Assembly: GCA_002439755.1 (NCBI GenBank)
Contig: DJPH01000047.1
Location: 11,316 to 75,315 of the forward strand
Source of the DNA: Prevotellaceae bacterium UBA6417
GTDB taxonomy: Bacteria > Bacteroidota > Bacteroidia > Bacteroidales > Bacteroidaceae
Direction of reading: 5' to 3'
DNA length: 64,000 nucleotides
The notes below the pieces were generated by a model, which searched no databases, was not told where the DNA came from, and was given only the letters and a program-made list of their open reading frames with translations. Of this stretch, positions 16,812 to 25,693 are shown in pieces. How positions within the stretch are numbered: position 1 is the first letter of the stretch; the number at the start of each line of letters is the position of its first letter. The position numbers were made by a program, and so were the translations under genes.

Positions 16812-17906
16812 CTATTTGTGGTTGTTGACGTATTCTGCCATTCTTGCTTCGTTCTCTTTGACGCTTTGATACAGCTTGAGCTGGGCGCGCGTACGCACGA
16901 GGTTGTGCTCCGGATACTGAATCTTGTAATAGCGGTCTCCGTCGAGATAATCGGCAAAGAAGCGCACACATTGCATAAACGGGAACAGTTTGGCAGCGTA
17001 AGGGATGTTTTCGCGCTCGACGGGTAACAGGAAGCTCTTGGTGCTTTCAAGATAACCGTCGGTGAAAGCCTCGAATATATCCATGCGGAAGTTCACTTTG
17101 CTTAAATCGGGCTCGTCTTCGCGGCTTGTGTTGGCTGCCGAGCGCAAGAAATCGCCGATATCGCTGAAAACGAAATTGGGCATAACGGTATCGAGGTCGA
17201 TAACGCAGAGCACACTGCCGTCTTTTTCAAACAGGAGGTTGTCAACCTTTGTATCACAGTGGCATATACGTTTGGGTAGCAGACCCTCGCGGAAGAGTCG
17301 TTCGCCTTTGCACATTTCTTCAGCGTCGGTTTCTATGGCTTCTACGATGTCGCGTACTGCGGCAAGGCGTCCCACGCGGTCGGCTTTAACGGCATCGTGC
17401 AACTGTTGCAGCCGAAATTCCATATTATGAAAGTTGGGAATTGTTTCTCCGAGCTTTTCAGGCAAATCCGACAGCATGGCCTGAAAATTTCCGAAGGCTA
17501 TGCCTACGTCGTGGCTTGAGGCCGGTGTGACTTCCGACTTTGTGACAGCATCGGGTATGAAGTCCATGATGCGCCAGTACTTACCGTTTTCATCGCAGAA
17601 GTAGTATTTTCCAGATTGCTTTGCGGGGCGGAAGTTAAGTACCTTGCGGTTAATGTCGGTTTCGCCTTTTTCTTCAAGCTTTTTGCGGATGTGCGTTGTC
17701 ACGGCAACGATGTTGTGCATCAGCATATCGACATCTGTGAAAATGGCATTGTTGATGTGTTGCAGCACATAGTCGGGACAATTGTTTTCTTGGGTGGTAA
17801 CTTTGAAAGTGTCGTTGATAAGTCCGTTACCGAGCGGCTTAATGTCGACTACAGTGCCAGGAATATCAAATTGTGACACGATTGAGAGAAACTTTTCTTT
17901 TTCCAT
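16812..17906 (-). CDS. APH-fold sugar kinase, N-acetylhexosamine 1-kinase (NahK)-like
   Basis: A 364-residue aminoglycoside-phosphotransferase-fold kinase. The Brenner-type catalytic loop reads ICHCDTKVDNLLF, and the DFG-equivalent metal site is VIDLDTVMPNFVFSDIGD. The N-terminal lobe has PLGNGLINDTFKV for ATP binding. The pattern matches NahK-type N-acetylhexosamine 1-kinases better than antibiotic kinases, so phosphorylation of GlcNAc/GalNAc or a related sugar is the best guess. Choline or other small alcohols cannot be excluded. It stands alone with its own -7 box and is divergent from purB. Confidence 0.65.
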   Translation of the reverse strand: MEKEKFLSIVSQFDIPGTVVDIKPLGNGLINDTFKVTTQENNCPDYVLQHINNAIFTDVDMLMHNIVAVTTHIRKKLEEKGETDINRKVLNFRPAKQSGKYYFCDENGKYWRIMDFIPDAVTKSEVTPASSHDVGIAFGNFQAMLSDLPEKLGETIPNFHNMEFRLQQLHDAVKADRVGRLAAVRDIVEAIETDAEEMCKGERLFREGLLPKRICHCDTKVDNLLFEKDGSVLCVIDLDTVMPNFVFSDIGDFLRSAANTSREDEPDLSKVNFRMDIFEAFTDGYLESTKSFLLPVERENIPYAAKLFPFMQCVRFFADYLDGDRYYKIQYPEHNLVRTRAQLKLYQSVKENEARMAEYVNNHK

Positions 17907-17989
17907 TGTGAAGCTTTTCAGTGGTTATTATATTTGGAAGCTCTGCTTTTAGAACTGCTCAGGCAGTTTATATTGGCAGATAGTTTTTG

Positions 17990-17997
17990 CAAATATA
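17990..17997 (-). promoter_or_regulatory. -7 element for the NahK-like kinase
   Basis: TATATTTG on the minus strand matches TAnnTTTG, 84 bp upstream of the kinase ATG. The predicted 5' UTR contains a small AACTGC/GCAGTT hairpin at 17953-17968. Confidence 0.45.
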
Positions 17998-18164
17998 GGA
18001 ATATTTTTCGTTATGCTTTGCGTATGCCGTGAAAAAACAGAGTTTTGCGACATTTTCGGTCAGCGAAACAGGTCGTGTTGAATCATGCGTTCGTTTTAAA
18101 GGTCCGTGTGTCGTCGATGTGTAAAAAGAGCAAAGACAGTGCGGTGGTTTTCGATGGAAATAAC

Positions 18165-18172
18165 TACCTTTG
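18165..18172 (+). promoter_or_regulatory. -7 element for purB
   Basis: TACCTTTG matches TAnnTTTG, 21 bp before the purB ATG at 18194. Confidence 0.5.
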
Positions 18173-18193
18173 CAATCATTTAAAACGTTACAC

Positions 18194-19540
18194 ATGGATT
18201 TAGATGTATTGACAGCCGTCTCACCCATAGACGGTCGGTATCGCAGTAAGGTTGATAGCCTGTCTCCTTATTTTTCGGAATATGCTTTGATCAAGCACCG
18301 CGTGAGAGTGGAGATAGAGTACTTTGTGATGCTGTGTGAATTGCCTTTGCCTCAGTTGGCAGGCTTTGACAAGTCTTTGTTCCCGCGGTTGCGTGGTTTC
18401 TACGAAAATTTGTCGGAAGCCGATGCCCAGCGCGTAAAAGACATAGAAAAGGTGACAAATCATGATGTCAAGGCAATAGAATACTTTATCAAGGAAAAAT
18501 TTGACGAGATAGGCGGTTTGGATGAATACAAGGAATTCATACATTTCGGATTGACATCTCAGGATATAAACAATACCTCCTTTCCGCTGATGCTGAAGGA
18601 AGCGATGTCGGCGGTGGTCTATCCGGCTTTGGACGAATTGGTAGACCAGCTGAATGCCTATGCCGAAGAATGGAAAGATGTGCCGATGCTTGCGCATACA
18701 CACGGACAACCTGCATCGCCTACGCGTCTTGGCAAGGAAATAAAGGTGTTTGCTTACCGTCTGGAACGTCAGATTGCCGAGCTGCGGCGTTTGCCTTATC
18801 CCGCGAAGTTTGGCGGAGCCACGGGTAACCTGAACGCTCACCATGTGGCCTATCCGCAATATGACTGGAAGACTGTTTGCAATCGTTTTGTCGAGGAACG
18901 TCTCGGATTGGAGCGCGAGCAGTATACCACGCAGATATCCAACTATGACGGACTGGGCGAAATATTCGATGCACTGAAGCGCATCAATACAATTGTTATC
19001 GATCTTGACCGCGATTTTTGGCAGTATATTTCGATGAACTACTTCAAACAAAAGATTAAAGCAGGAGAAGTCGGATCGAGTGCAATGCCGCATAAGGTCA
19101 ATCCCATCGATTTTGAAAATTCGGAGGGAAATATGGGAATGGCCAACGCCATACTTGTGTTCCTTTCAACGAAACTTCCCATATCGCGCCTGCAACGCGA
19201 TTTGACAGATTCGACAGTCTTGCGCAACATAGGTGTGCCTTTAGGTCATATGATGATAGCTCTTGCCAGTACGTTGAAAGGTCTGCGCAAGCTGTTGCTG
19301 CACCGCGAGAGCATCGATGCGGATCTGAACGGCTGCTGGGTAGTAGTTGCCGAAGGCATTCAGACCATACTGCGTCGCGAGGCCTATCCGCATCCGTATG
19401 AAGCCTTGAAAGCCTTGACTCGTACCAACAACGAGATAACCGAAGAAACCATCCGTCGTTTTATTGAAAATCTTGACGTGTCGGAATCGGTAAAGGCAGA
19501 ATTGCGTGCCATTACGCCTCAGTCTTATACGGGGATTTAG
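18194..19540 (+). CDS. purB: Adenylosuccinate lyase
   Basis: A fumarase/aspartase-superfamily lyase acting twice in purine synthesis (SAICAR to AICAR, and adenylosuccinate to AMP). The signature loop is GSSAMPHKVNPIDFENSEGN, with HTHGQPASPTRLGKE and TSQDINNTSF carrying further active-site residues. 448 residues, of the E. coli PurB subtype. The ATG at 18194 is chosen because the first codons of the longer frame overlap the promoter box. Confidence 0.96.
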   Translation: MDLDVLTAVSPIDGRYRSKVDSLSPYFSEYALIKHRVRVEIEYFVMLCELPLPQLAGFDKSLFPRLRGFYENLSEADAQRVKDIEKVTNHDVKAIEYFIKEKFDEIGGLDEYKEFIHFGLTSQDINNTSFPLMLKEAMSAVVYPALDELVDQLNAYAEEWKDVPMLAHTHGQPASPTRLGKEIKVFAYRLERQIAELRRLPYPAKFGGATGNLNAHHVAYPQYDWKTVCNRFVEERLGLEREQYTTQISNYDGLGEIFDALKRINTIVIDLDRDFWQYISMNYFKQKIKAGEVGSSAMPHKVNPIDFENSEGNMGMANAILVFLSTKLPISRLQRDLTDSTVLRNIGVPLGHMMIALASTLKGLRKLLLHRESIDADLNGCWVVVAEGIQTILRREAYPHPYEALKALTRTNNEITEETIRRFIENLDVSESVKAELRAITPQSYTGI

Positions 19541-19661
19541 GCAAGGCCGGAAAGTCTGGCTGCTGATATTATTGGCATTGCAGCATATGCAGTATGTACA
19601 ACTTAAAGAATATATTCAAAATAATAAGAGCCGTGAGGCTTTAATACCAATCAAATAGTTT

Positions 19662-21116
19662 ATGATAGACGAAGAAAACATTGGACAGCAGAATGCTTCT
19701 GCTTCAGAATCGGAAACGCCTGAGAATTCAGCCGTTCGAGCCGACAGAAAACCAACGGCTGCGCGTCCGCGCATCCGCCGCCATATATCGCATGGCGAAA
19801 AGGTGACAGCATATTCGGCAACGCCCTATCGGCGGGAACAGACCGGGTATCAGCCGCGAACAAGCAATTATCAGCCACGCGAAAACAGTTACCAGCCCCG
19901 TGAAAACGGATTTCGCGGACCGCGTTATGGTTCGTCATTATCGCAATTTGCACCGCGCGAGCAGCGATTCAATCGCAATGCCAACGGCAGCGAACAGACA
20001 CGCGGAGGAGAATATTCAGGAAGAGAGCAAAGCTATAATACCACTCGTTATAATGACGAGGGAAAGGATAATTATAACAGATACCAGCCTCAACGTAACG
20101 CATATCAGCGTGGCGCATATCGCCAACGTCCTTATCAGTCGCAACCCGATGCCTTCAATAGGGTGGATTTCGACTATCGTGAAGGCTATAACAGCAATAG
20201 CTATGACAGTAATTATGGCAACAGAATCGATAATTATAATGGTAATCGTCATTTTGGCGAACGCCAGCGTAATGATCGGGGAGGTTATACGCAGAAGCGT
20301 CAGCAACAAAAGCGCAAGCGTCCGTATGAATACGACCTGGCGGGCAAGTATGGTTTGAAAAAAGTGCTTCGTTACAAAGAGGCCAACGTGGATCCCAAAC
20401 AACCCATTCGCCTGAACAAGTATTTGGCCAATGCCGGAATCTGTTCGCGTCGTGATGCCGACAAATTTATAACAGAAGGGCTTGTTACCGTAAACGGAAA
20501 TGTCGTTACCGAACTGGGTACGAAAGTGATGCGCTCGGATGAAGTGAGGTATAAAGATCAGAATGTGATGCTTGAAGACAAAATCTATATACTTCTCAAC
20601 AAACCGAAAGATTATGTGACGACGAGCGATGATCCGCTAAATCGCAAGACGGTGATGGATTTGGTAAAGAATGCTTGTCCCGAGCGCATATATCCGATAG
20701 GACGCTTGGACCGCAACACTACCGGCGTATTGCTGTTGACCAACGACGGTGATATGGCATCGCGCCTGATGCACCCGAAGTATATGAAAAAGAAGATTTA
20801 TCATGTCTACCTGCATAAATCCGTGTCGGAAGAGGATATGAAAAAGATCCTGACCGGAATCGAACTGGATGATGGCGAGATAAAGGCCGATGCAATTGAA
20901 TATGCAAGCGAAACAGACAAGAAGCAAGTAGGTATTGAGATTCACAGCGGACGCAACCGCGTTGTGCGCCGAATATTTGAAACCTTGGGTTATCATGTAG
21001 TGAAACTCGACCGAGTATATTTTGCAGGGTTAACCAAGAAGAACCTTCGACGCGGAGAATGGCGTTTCCTGACTGAAGATGAAGTGCGGGTACTTCGCAT
21101 GGGCGCGTATGAATAA
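19662..21116 (+). CDS. RluB/RsuA-family pseudouridine synthase with long disordered N-terminus
   Basis: The C-terminal half is a 16S/23S rRNA pseudouridine synthase. The S4 RNA-binding domain is at about 245-305 (IRLNKYLANAGICSRRDADKFI). The catalytic aspartate lies in IGRLDRNTTGVLLLTNDG, and GRNRVVRRIFETLGYHV is near the end. The first 225 or so residues are a low-complexity tract rich in Arg, Tyr, Asn and Gln, with near-repeats such as NYQPRENSYQPREN. This tract is probably disordered and RNA-binding. RluB (23S U2605) is the closest named group, but the target base is not certain. asnS begins 21 bp later. Confidence 0.88.
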   Translation: MIDEENIGQQNASASESETPENSAVRADRKPTAARPRIRRHISHGEKVTAYSATPYRREQTGYQPRTSNYQPRENSYQPRENGFRGPRYGSSLSQFAPREQRFNRNANGSEQTRGGEYSGREQSYNTTRYNDEGKDNYNRYQPQRNAYQRGAYRQRPYQSQPDAFNRVDFDYREGYNSNSYDSNYGNRIDNYNGNRHFGERQRNDRGGYTQKRQQQKRKRPYEYDLAGKYGLKKVLRYKEANVDPKQPIRLNKYLANAGICSRRDADKFITEGLVTVNGNVVTELGTKVMRSDEVRYKDQNVMLEDKIYILLNKPKDYVTTSDDPLNRKTVMDLVKNACPERIYPIGRLDRNTTGVLLLTNDGDMASRLMHPKYMKKKIYHVYLHKSVSEEDMKKILTGIELDDGEIKADAIEYASETDKKQVGIEIHSGRNRVVRRIFETLGYHVVKLDRVYFAGLTKKNLRRGEWRFLTEDEVRVLRMGAYE

Positions 21117-21137
21117 GTAAAGAAATACAGCAATTCG

Positions 21138-22541
21138 ATGAAAGCGATAAAAAGAACAAAAATTATCGACGTGTTGGCTTCGGAAGCCTATGGCTCTGAA
21201 GTGAATGTCAAAGGTTGGGTGCGTACGCACCGAGGCAGTAAGGCCGTTCATTTTATAGCATTGAATGATGGGTCTACTATAAAGAATGTACAGATAGTGG
21301 CCGATGCAGCCAATTTTGAGGCTGAACTTTTCAAGCAGATTACAACGGGAGCCTGTATTAGCGTAAACGGCTTACTGACGAAGAGCCCCGGTGCCGGTCA
21401 GGCCAGTGAGTTGCAGGCAACAAAAATTGAGGTGCTTGGATTGTGTCCATCCGATTATCCGATGCAGAAAAAGGGGCAGACTTTCGAATATATGCGTCAG
21501 AATGCCCATTTGCGTTTGCGTACCAATACATTTGGCGCTGTGTTTCGTATACGTCACAACATGGCAATCGCCATTCATCGCTATTTTCATGAGCACGGCT
21601 TTTTCTATTTTCATACACCAATCATAACTGCGAGCGATTGCGAAGGAGCCGGTGAGATGTTCCAGGTGACAACGAAGAATCTCTATGATTTAAAAAAAGA
21701 TGAGAACGGCCGTATCGACTATTCGGATGACTTTTTCGGAAAAATGACTTCGTTGACCGTTAGCGGGCAACTTGAGGGAGAATTGGCCGCGACTGCATTG
21801 GGGGCTATCTATACGTTTGGACCGACATTTCGTGCCGAGAATTCCAATACGCCGCGGCATTTGGCCGAATTTTGGATGATTGAACCGGAAGTGGCCTTTA
21901 TCGATTTGGACGACTTGATGGATTTGGAAGAAGATTTTATCAAGTACTGTATCAAATGGGCTCTTGAAAATTGCAAGGACGATTTGGCGTTTCTCAATAA
22001 AATGATAGACAATACGCTTGTGGAACGTTTGCAGTCTGTGATTGCAGAAAATTTTGTCAGATTGCCTTATACCGAGGGAATAAAGATCCTTGAAAAAGCA
22101 GTTGAAGAGGGACACAAATTTGAGTTTCCGGTAAGTTGGGGCATGGATCTTGCAAGCGAGCATGAGCGCTACCTTGTGGAGCATCATTTCAAGAAACCTG
22201 TTATAATGACTGACTATCCGAAAGAGATCAAGGCTTTTTATATGAAGATGAACAAGGATGGGAAAACGGTTCAAGGTACAGATGTCCTTTTTCCTCAGAT
22301 AGGTGAAATCATCGGAGGAAGCGTGCGTGAAGAAAACTACGAAAAGTTGCAGGAACAAATACGTGTTCGTAACATTCCGATGAAAGACATGTGGTGGTAT
22401 CTTGACACCAGAAAATTCGGCACATGCCCGCATGGCGGTTTCGGATTGGGCTTTGAACGACTCATATTATTTGTGACAGGAATGCAGAATATCCGTGATG
22501 TGATACCTTTTCCGCGTACTCCGAAGACTGCAGATTTTTGA
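21138..22541 (+). CDS. asnS: Asparaginyl-tRNA synthetase
   Basis: A class IIb synthetase that charges tRNA-Asn. An N-terminal OB-fold (EVNVKGWVRTHRGSKAVHFIALNDGS) is followed by the catalytic core, with motif 2 near FRAENSNTPRHLAEFWMIEPE and motif 3 in GFGLGFERLILFVTGMQNIRDVIPFPR. At 467 residues it is full length. It probably shares a transcript with the pseudouridine synthase gene and ends at a terminator before the histidine kinase. Confidence 0.97.
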   Translation: MKAIKRTKIIDVLASEAYGSEVNVKGWVRTHRGSKAVHFIALNDGSTIKNVQIVADAANFEAELFKQITTGACISVNGLLTKSPGAGQASELQATKIEVLGLCPSDYPMQKKGQTFEYMRQNAHLRLRTNTFGAVFRIRHNMAIAIHRYFHEHGFFYFHTPIITASDCEGAGEMFQVTTKNLYDLKKDENGRIDYSDDFFGKMTSLTVSGQLEGELAATALGAIYTFGPTFRAENSNTPRHLAEFWMIEPEVAFIDLDDLMDLEEDFIKYCIKWALENCKDDLAFLNKMIDNTLVERLQSVIAENFVRLPYTEGIKILEKAVEEGHKFEFPVSWGMDLASEHERYLVEHHFKKPVIMTDYPKEIKAFYMKMNKDGKTVQGTDVLFPQIGEIIGGSVREENYEKLQEQIRVRNIPMKDMWWYLDTRKFGTCPHGGFGLGFERLILFVTGMQNIRDVIPFPRTPKTADF

Positions 22542-22599
22542 TATAGATATTTTGCCAGGCAGCCCTTACGACTGGATGGCAAGTGCATAAAAAATAGAG

Positions 22600-22624
22600 A
22601 GTCCGGCCGTATAACCGGGCTTTT
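22600..22624 (+). terminator. Intrinsic terminator after asnS
   Basis: GTCCGG pairs with CCGGGC (one G-U) around CCGTATAA, followed by TTTT. It lies 60 bp after the asnS stop. Confidence 0.65.
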
Positions 22625-22678
22625 CTGTATAATAAAAGGTGCATGGCAACGTTATAAATATCAAGGAAGTTTGTACGT

Positions 22679-23851
22679 ATGCAATGGATAGATAGAAGCA
22701 AACAGGTAAAATACGTGCTTATGGTGGTTGCTGTGTCGATAGCAACCATATCATTGGTATTTTCCCACTATCTGGTGAAGACATTGGAAAAAGACGCCAA
22801 ATCAAAAATGGTTGTTTGGGCAGAGGCTATGCGTTCGCTTAATAAGGCAGATGAAAATACAGATTTGAGTTTAGTGCTTAAAGTCATTAATAATAATGAC
22901 GCAATTCCTGTTGTTGTATTGAACAGAAATGGCAATGTCCTTGATTACAGAAATTTAAAGCTGAAGTATGATAGTAAGGCGGACTCAGTGGCAGCCCTAC
23001 ACCGTAAGGTGGAAGACTTGCGCCGGGAAGGTTACAGTATCAAATTGAGTTACGACCCATCTGATGCGGAAACAGGCAATAACTATATGGAAGTGCTCTA
23101 TGACGAATCCGTACTGTTGAAACGCCTGTCGGTATATCCCTATATCCAAATAGGCATCGTCGCAATATTCCTTATAATAATGGTGTATGCGCTGCTAAGT
23201 TCAAAACGAGCCGAGCAAAACCGTGTTTGGGTGGGTCTGACCAAAGAAATTGCTCATCAGCTCGGGACTCCTATCAGTTCGCTTATGGCATGGGTGGAGC
23301 TTCTGAGAGAAACATATCCGGGAAACGTGATGATTGGAGAGATGAACAAGGATGTGGAACGTTTAAATCTTATAGCCGAGAGATTCTCAAAGATAGGATC
23401 CATGCCAGAATCCAAAGAAGAGAATCTGAACGAGGTAATGTGGCATGTGATCAATTATCTGTCAAAGCGCACGTCTGATCAGGTAGAATATATTTGTAAT
23501 TTTCCTGCAACACCGGTTTATCTGAGATTGTGTGCACCTTTGTTTGAGTGGATAATTGAGAATTTATGCAAGAATGCCATTGATGCAATGTCCGGGCGTG
23601 GCCGCATAATTTTGACAATGCACGAATTGACATCTATGGTAATAATAGAGGTTACCGATACAGGCAAAGGAATTGCAAAGAACCGTTTCAAATCAGTATT
23701 TGTTCCCGGCTATACTACCAAGCAGCGCGGCTGGGGCTTGGGATTGTCGCTTGTGCGTCGTATAGTAGAGGTCTACCATAAAGGAAGGATATACGTGAAA
23801 AATTCAGAGCTGGGAAAAGGAACTACATTTCGCATTGAATTAAGGAAATGA
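22679..23851 (+). CDS. Orphan membrane sensor histidine kinase
   Basis: 390 residues. A transmembrane helix at about 11-30, then a periplasmic sensor segment of about 120 residues, then a second helix at about 154-174. The dimerisation/phosphoacceptor box is KEIAHQLGTPISSLMAW (H193). The HATPase_c domain has the N-box ENLCKNAIDAM, a G1-type DTGKGIAKNRFKSVFVPGY and a GWGLGLSLVRRIVEVYHKG G2 box. No HAMP is obvious between TM2 and the H-box. No response regulator lies nearby, so its partner must be elsewhere. The ligand is unknown. Confidence 0.88.
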   Translation: MQWIDRSKQVKYVLMVVAVSIATISLVFSHYLVKTLEKDAKSKMVVWAEAMRSLNKADENTDLSLVLKVINNNDAIPVVVLNRNGNVLDYRNLKLKYDSKADSVAALHRKVEDLRREGYSIKLSYDPSDAETGNNYMEVLYDESVLLKRLSVYPYIQIGIVAIFLIIMVYALLSSKRAEQNRVWVGLTKEIAHQLGTPISSLMAWVELLRETYPGNVMIGEMNKDVERLNLIAERFSKIGSMPESKEENLNEVMWHVINYLSKRTSDQVEYICNFPATPVYLRLCAPLFEWIIENLCKNAIDAMSGRGRIILTMHELTSMVIIEVTDTGKGIAKNRFKSVFVPGYTTKQRGWGLGLSLVRRIVEVYHKGRIYVKNSELGKGTTFRIELRK

Positions 23852-23863
23852 ATCAATAAGTAA

Positions 23864-23894
23864 TTGGTCGGTAACAAAAAAAATAGTAACTTTG
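23864..23894 (+). promoter_or_regulatory. Bacteroidales promoter of yceD-rpmF-fabH
   Basis: TTG at 23864-23866, 20-bp spacer, TAACTTTG at 23887-23894. This is a good -33/-7 match, 20 bp before the DUF177 ATG. Confidence 0.7.
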
Positions 23895-23913
23895 CAAGCC
23901 AGAAATTAAGAAT

Positions 23914-24366
23914 ATGCCGGACAGAATCAATTTGAAGGCAATGCGCTCAGAAAAAGAAACGTATAAGTATACGATAAATTCGGACTTCTTTACGCTGAAA
24001 GAGCATTCTTTGGCCAAAGGAGGCAATTTAGATGTTTGCGTTGATGTCTGCAAAAGTACTATTGACGATTCTTTTAATGTGCAAATCTCTATGATTGGTT
24101 GCATTATCACAGAGTGCGACCGTTGCCTGTCTGACTTGAAGATTCCTGTCAGGAGTGAGAACAACGTTAAAGTGAAATTTTCTGATCACGATGAAGACAC
24201 TGAAGAGCTCGTATTGGTAAATAGGCGCGAAGGATTGTTGGATATCGGAACCTTGATTTACGAGTTCGCAGTCCTGTCATTACCCATTCATCCGGTACAT
24301 GAGAAGGGTGAGTGCGATGCAGATATGATAACTCGCCTAAATGGCATATTGGTAAGTCGAGACTAA
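23914..24366 (+). CDS. DUF177/YceD family protein
   Basis: 150 residues. The family signature is the cysteine pair in ECDRCLSDLKIPV and the C-terminal LDIGTLIYEFAVLSLPIHPVHEKGEC. DUF177 (YceD) genes sit immediately upstream of rpmF in many bacteria and are linked to 23S rRNA or ribosome metabolism. The precise activity is unsettled. The rpmF start is 38 bp downstream, and the pair shares the promoter at 23864. Confidence 0.85.
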   Translation: MPDRINLKAMRSEKETYKYTINSDFFTLKEHSLAKGGNLDVCVDVCKSTIDDSFNVQISMIGCIITECDRCLSDLKIPVRSENNVKVKFSDHDEDTEELVLVNRREGLLDIGTLIYEFAVLSLPIHPVHEKGECDADMITRLNGILVSRD

Positions 24367-24404
24367 TAAATACATTACTGAAATAGATTTAAATAAATAA
24401 GAAA

Positions 24405-24593
24405 ATGGCACATCCTAAAAGAAGACAATCAAAGACGAGAACTTTAAAAAGAAGAACGCATGATAAAGCCATTGCTCCTACTTTGGCAAAATGTCCTAAT
24501 TGCGGCGAGTGGCATGTGTACCATACGGTATGCTCTGCATGCGGTTATTATAGAGGAAAATTAGCAGTAGAAAAAGAAGTAGTAGCAGAATAA
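24405..24593 (+). CDS. rpmF: 50S ribosomal protein L32
   Basis: A 62-residue large-subunit protein. It starts MAHPKRRQSKTRTLKRR. The zinc ribbon is intact as C30/C33 and C43/C46 (KCPNCGEW, VCSACGYY). fabH follows after 13 bp, a common rpmF-fab linkage that ties ribosome and fatty-acid synthesis. Confidence 0.98.
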   Translation: MAHPKRRQSKTRTLKRRTHDKAIAPTLAKCPNCGEWHVYHTVCSACGYYRGKLAVEKEVVAE

Positions 24594-24606
24594 TCGGCAC
24601 GACGAA

Positions 24607-25617
24607 ATGGGGAAAATCCATGCAATAATCACAGGCGTCGGTGGATATGTTCCTGAGTACGTCCTTAACAATGACGAATTGTCAAGGATGGTGGATACAA
24701 ATGACGAATGGATTATGACAAGAATCGGCGTTAAGGAGCGCCGGATATTGAATGAAGAGGGTTTGGGCACCGGATATATGGCTCGCAAAGCTGCAAAACA
24801 GTTAATGCAAAAGCTTGATTATGATCCTGACACCATTGATGCCGTTATAGTATCAACTTCAACACCCGATTATCATTTCCCATCAACAGCGTCGATTGTA
24901 TTGGGACACTTGGGACTGAATAATGCTTTTGCATTAGACATTTCGGCCGCTTGTTGCGGATTCTTATTTACTATGGATGTTGTTTCGTCCATGATAGAGA
25001 GCGGCCGTTACAAGCGTATTATTGTAATAGGTGCCGATAAGATGTCTTCAGTTGTTGATTATACAGATCGTGCAACATGCCCAATCTTTGGAGATGGTGC
25101 CGGTGCCGTGATGGTTGAAGCAACAGAAGAAGATTTAGGTTGGCAGGACTCAATACTGCGAACTGATGGCAAAGGGTTACCTTTCTTGTGCCTTAAGGCC
25201 GGTGGCTCGGTTTGTCCTCCGTCATACTTCACTATTGACCATAAACTTCATTACATTCATCAAGAAGGACGTACTGTGTTTAAATATGCAGTTACTGCAA
25301 TGAGCGATTTAACTGCTGAAATTGCACAGCGCAATAATTTGAATAAGGATAATTTGGCATGGGTCATTCCTCATCAAGCAAATGTCCGTATTATTCAGGC
25401 TGTTGCTCATCGTTTGGAGCTTCCGATGGAAAAAGTGATGTTGAATATACAGCGTTATGGCAATACGAGTGCCGGAACTCTGCCTTTGGCTCTTTGGGAT
25501 TATGAGAAGAAGCTAAAAAAAGGCGACAAATTGATTCTTACGGCTTTCGGTGCCGGATTCGTTTCAGGTGCGGCCTACATGACGTGGGCTTATGACGGAG
25601 AATCTGTTGGGAAATAA
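24607..25617 (+). CDS. fabH: Beta-ketoacyl-ACP synthase III
   Basis: Initiates type II fatty-acid synthesis by condensing an acyl-CoA with malonyl-ACP. The catalytic triad is C116 (SAACCGF), H256 (VIPHQANVRI) and N286 (RYGNTSAGTLPLAL). At 336 residues it is normal. It is the last gene of yceD-rpmF-fabH. A strong terminator-like hairpin follows before era. Confidence 0.95.
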   Translation: MGKIHAIITGVGGYVPEYVLNNDELSRMVDTNDEWIMTRIGVKERRILNEEGLGTGYMARKAAKQLMQKLDYDPDTIDAVIVSTSTPDYHFPSTASIVLGHLGLNNAFALDISAACCGFLFTMDVVSSMIESGRYKRIIVIGADKMSSVVDYTDRATCPIFGDGAGAVMVEATEEDLGWQDSILRTDGKGLPFLCLKAGGSVCPPSYFTIDHKLHYIHQEGRTVFKYAVTAMSDLTAEIAQRNNLNKDNLAWVIPHQANVRIIQAVAHRLELPMEKVMLNIQRYGNTSAGTLPLALWDYEKKLKKGDKLILTAFGAGFVSGAAYMTWAYDGESVGK

Positions 25618-25641
25618 GTTGGTAATTAATAGTAAATAGAT

Positions 25642-25678
25642 AAAACGCATCTCCACGTAGGTCAAGATGCGTTTTTTT
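25642..25678 (+). terminator. Terminator-like hairpin directly upstream of era
   Basis: AAAACGCATCT (25642-25652) pairs with AGATGCGTTTT (25665-25675), an 11-bp stem with a 12-nt loop and a seven-T tract (25672-25678). Only 15 bp separate it from the era ATG, and I find no promoter between them. Confidence 0.8.
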
Positions 25679-25693
25679 ATAAAATACCTAAGC

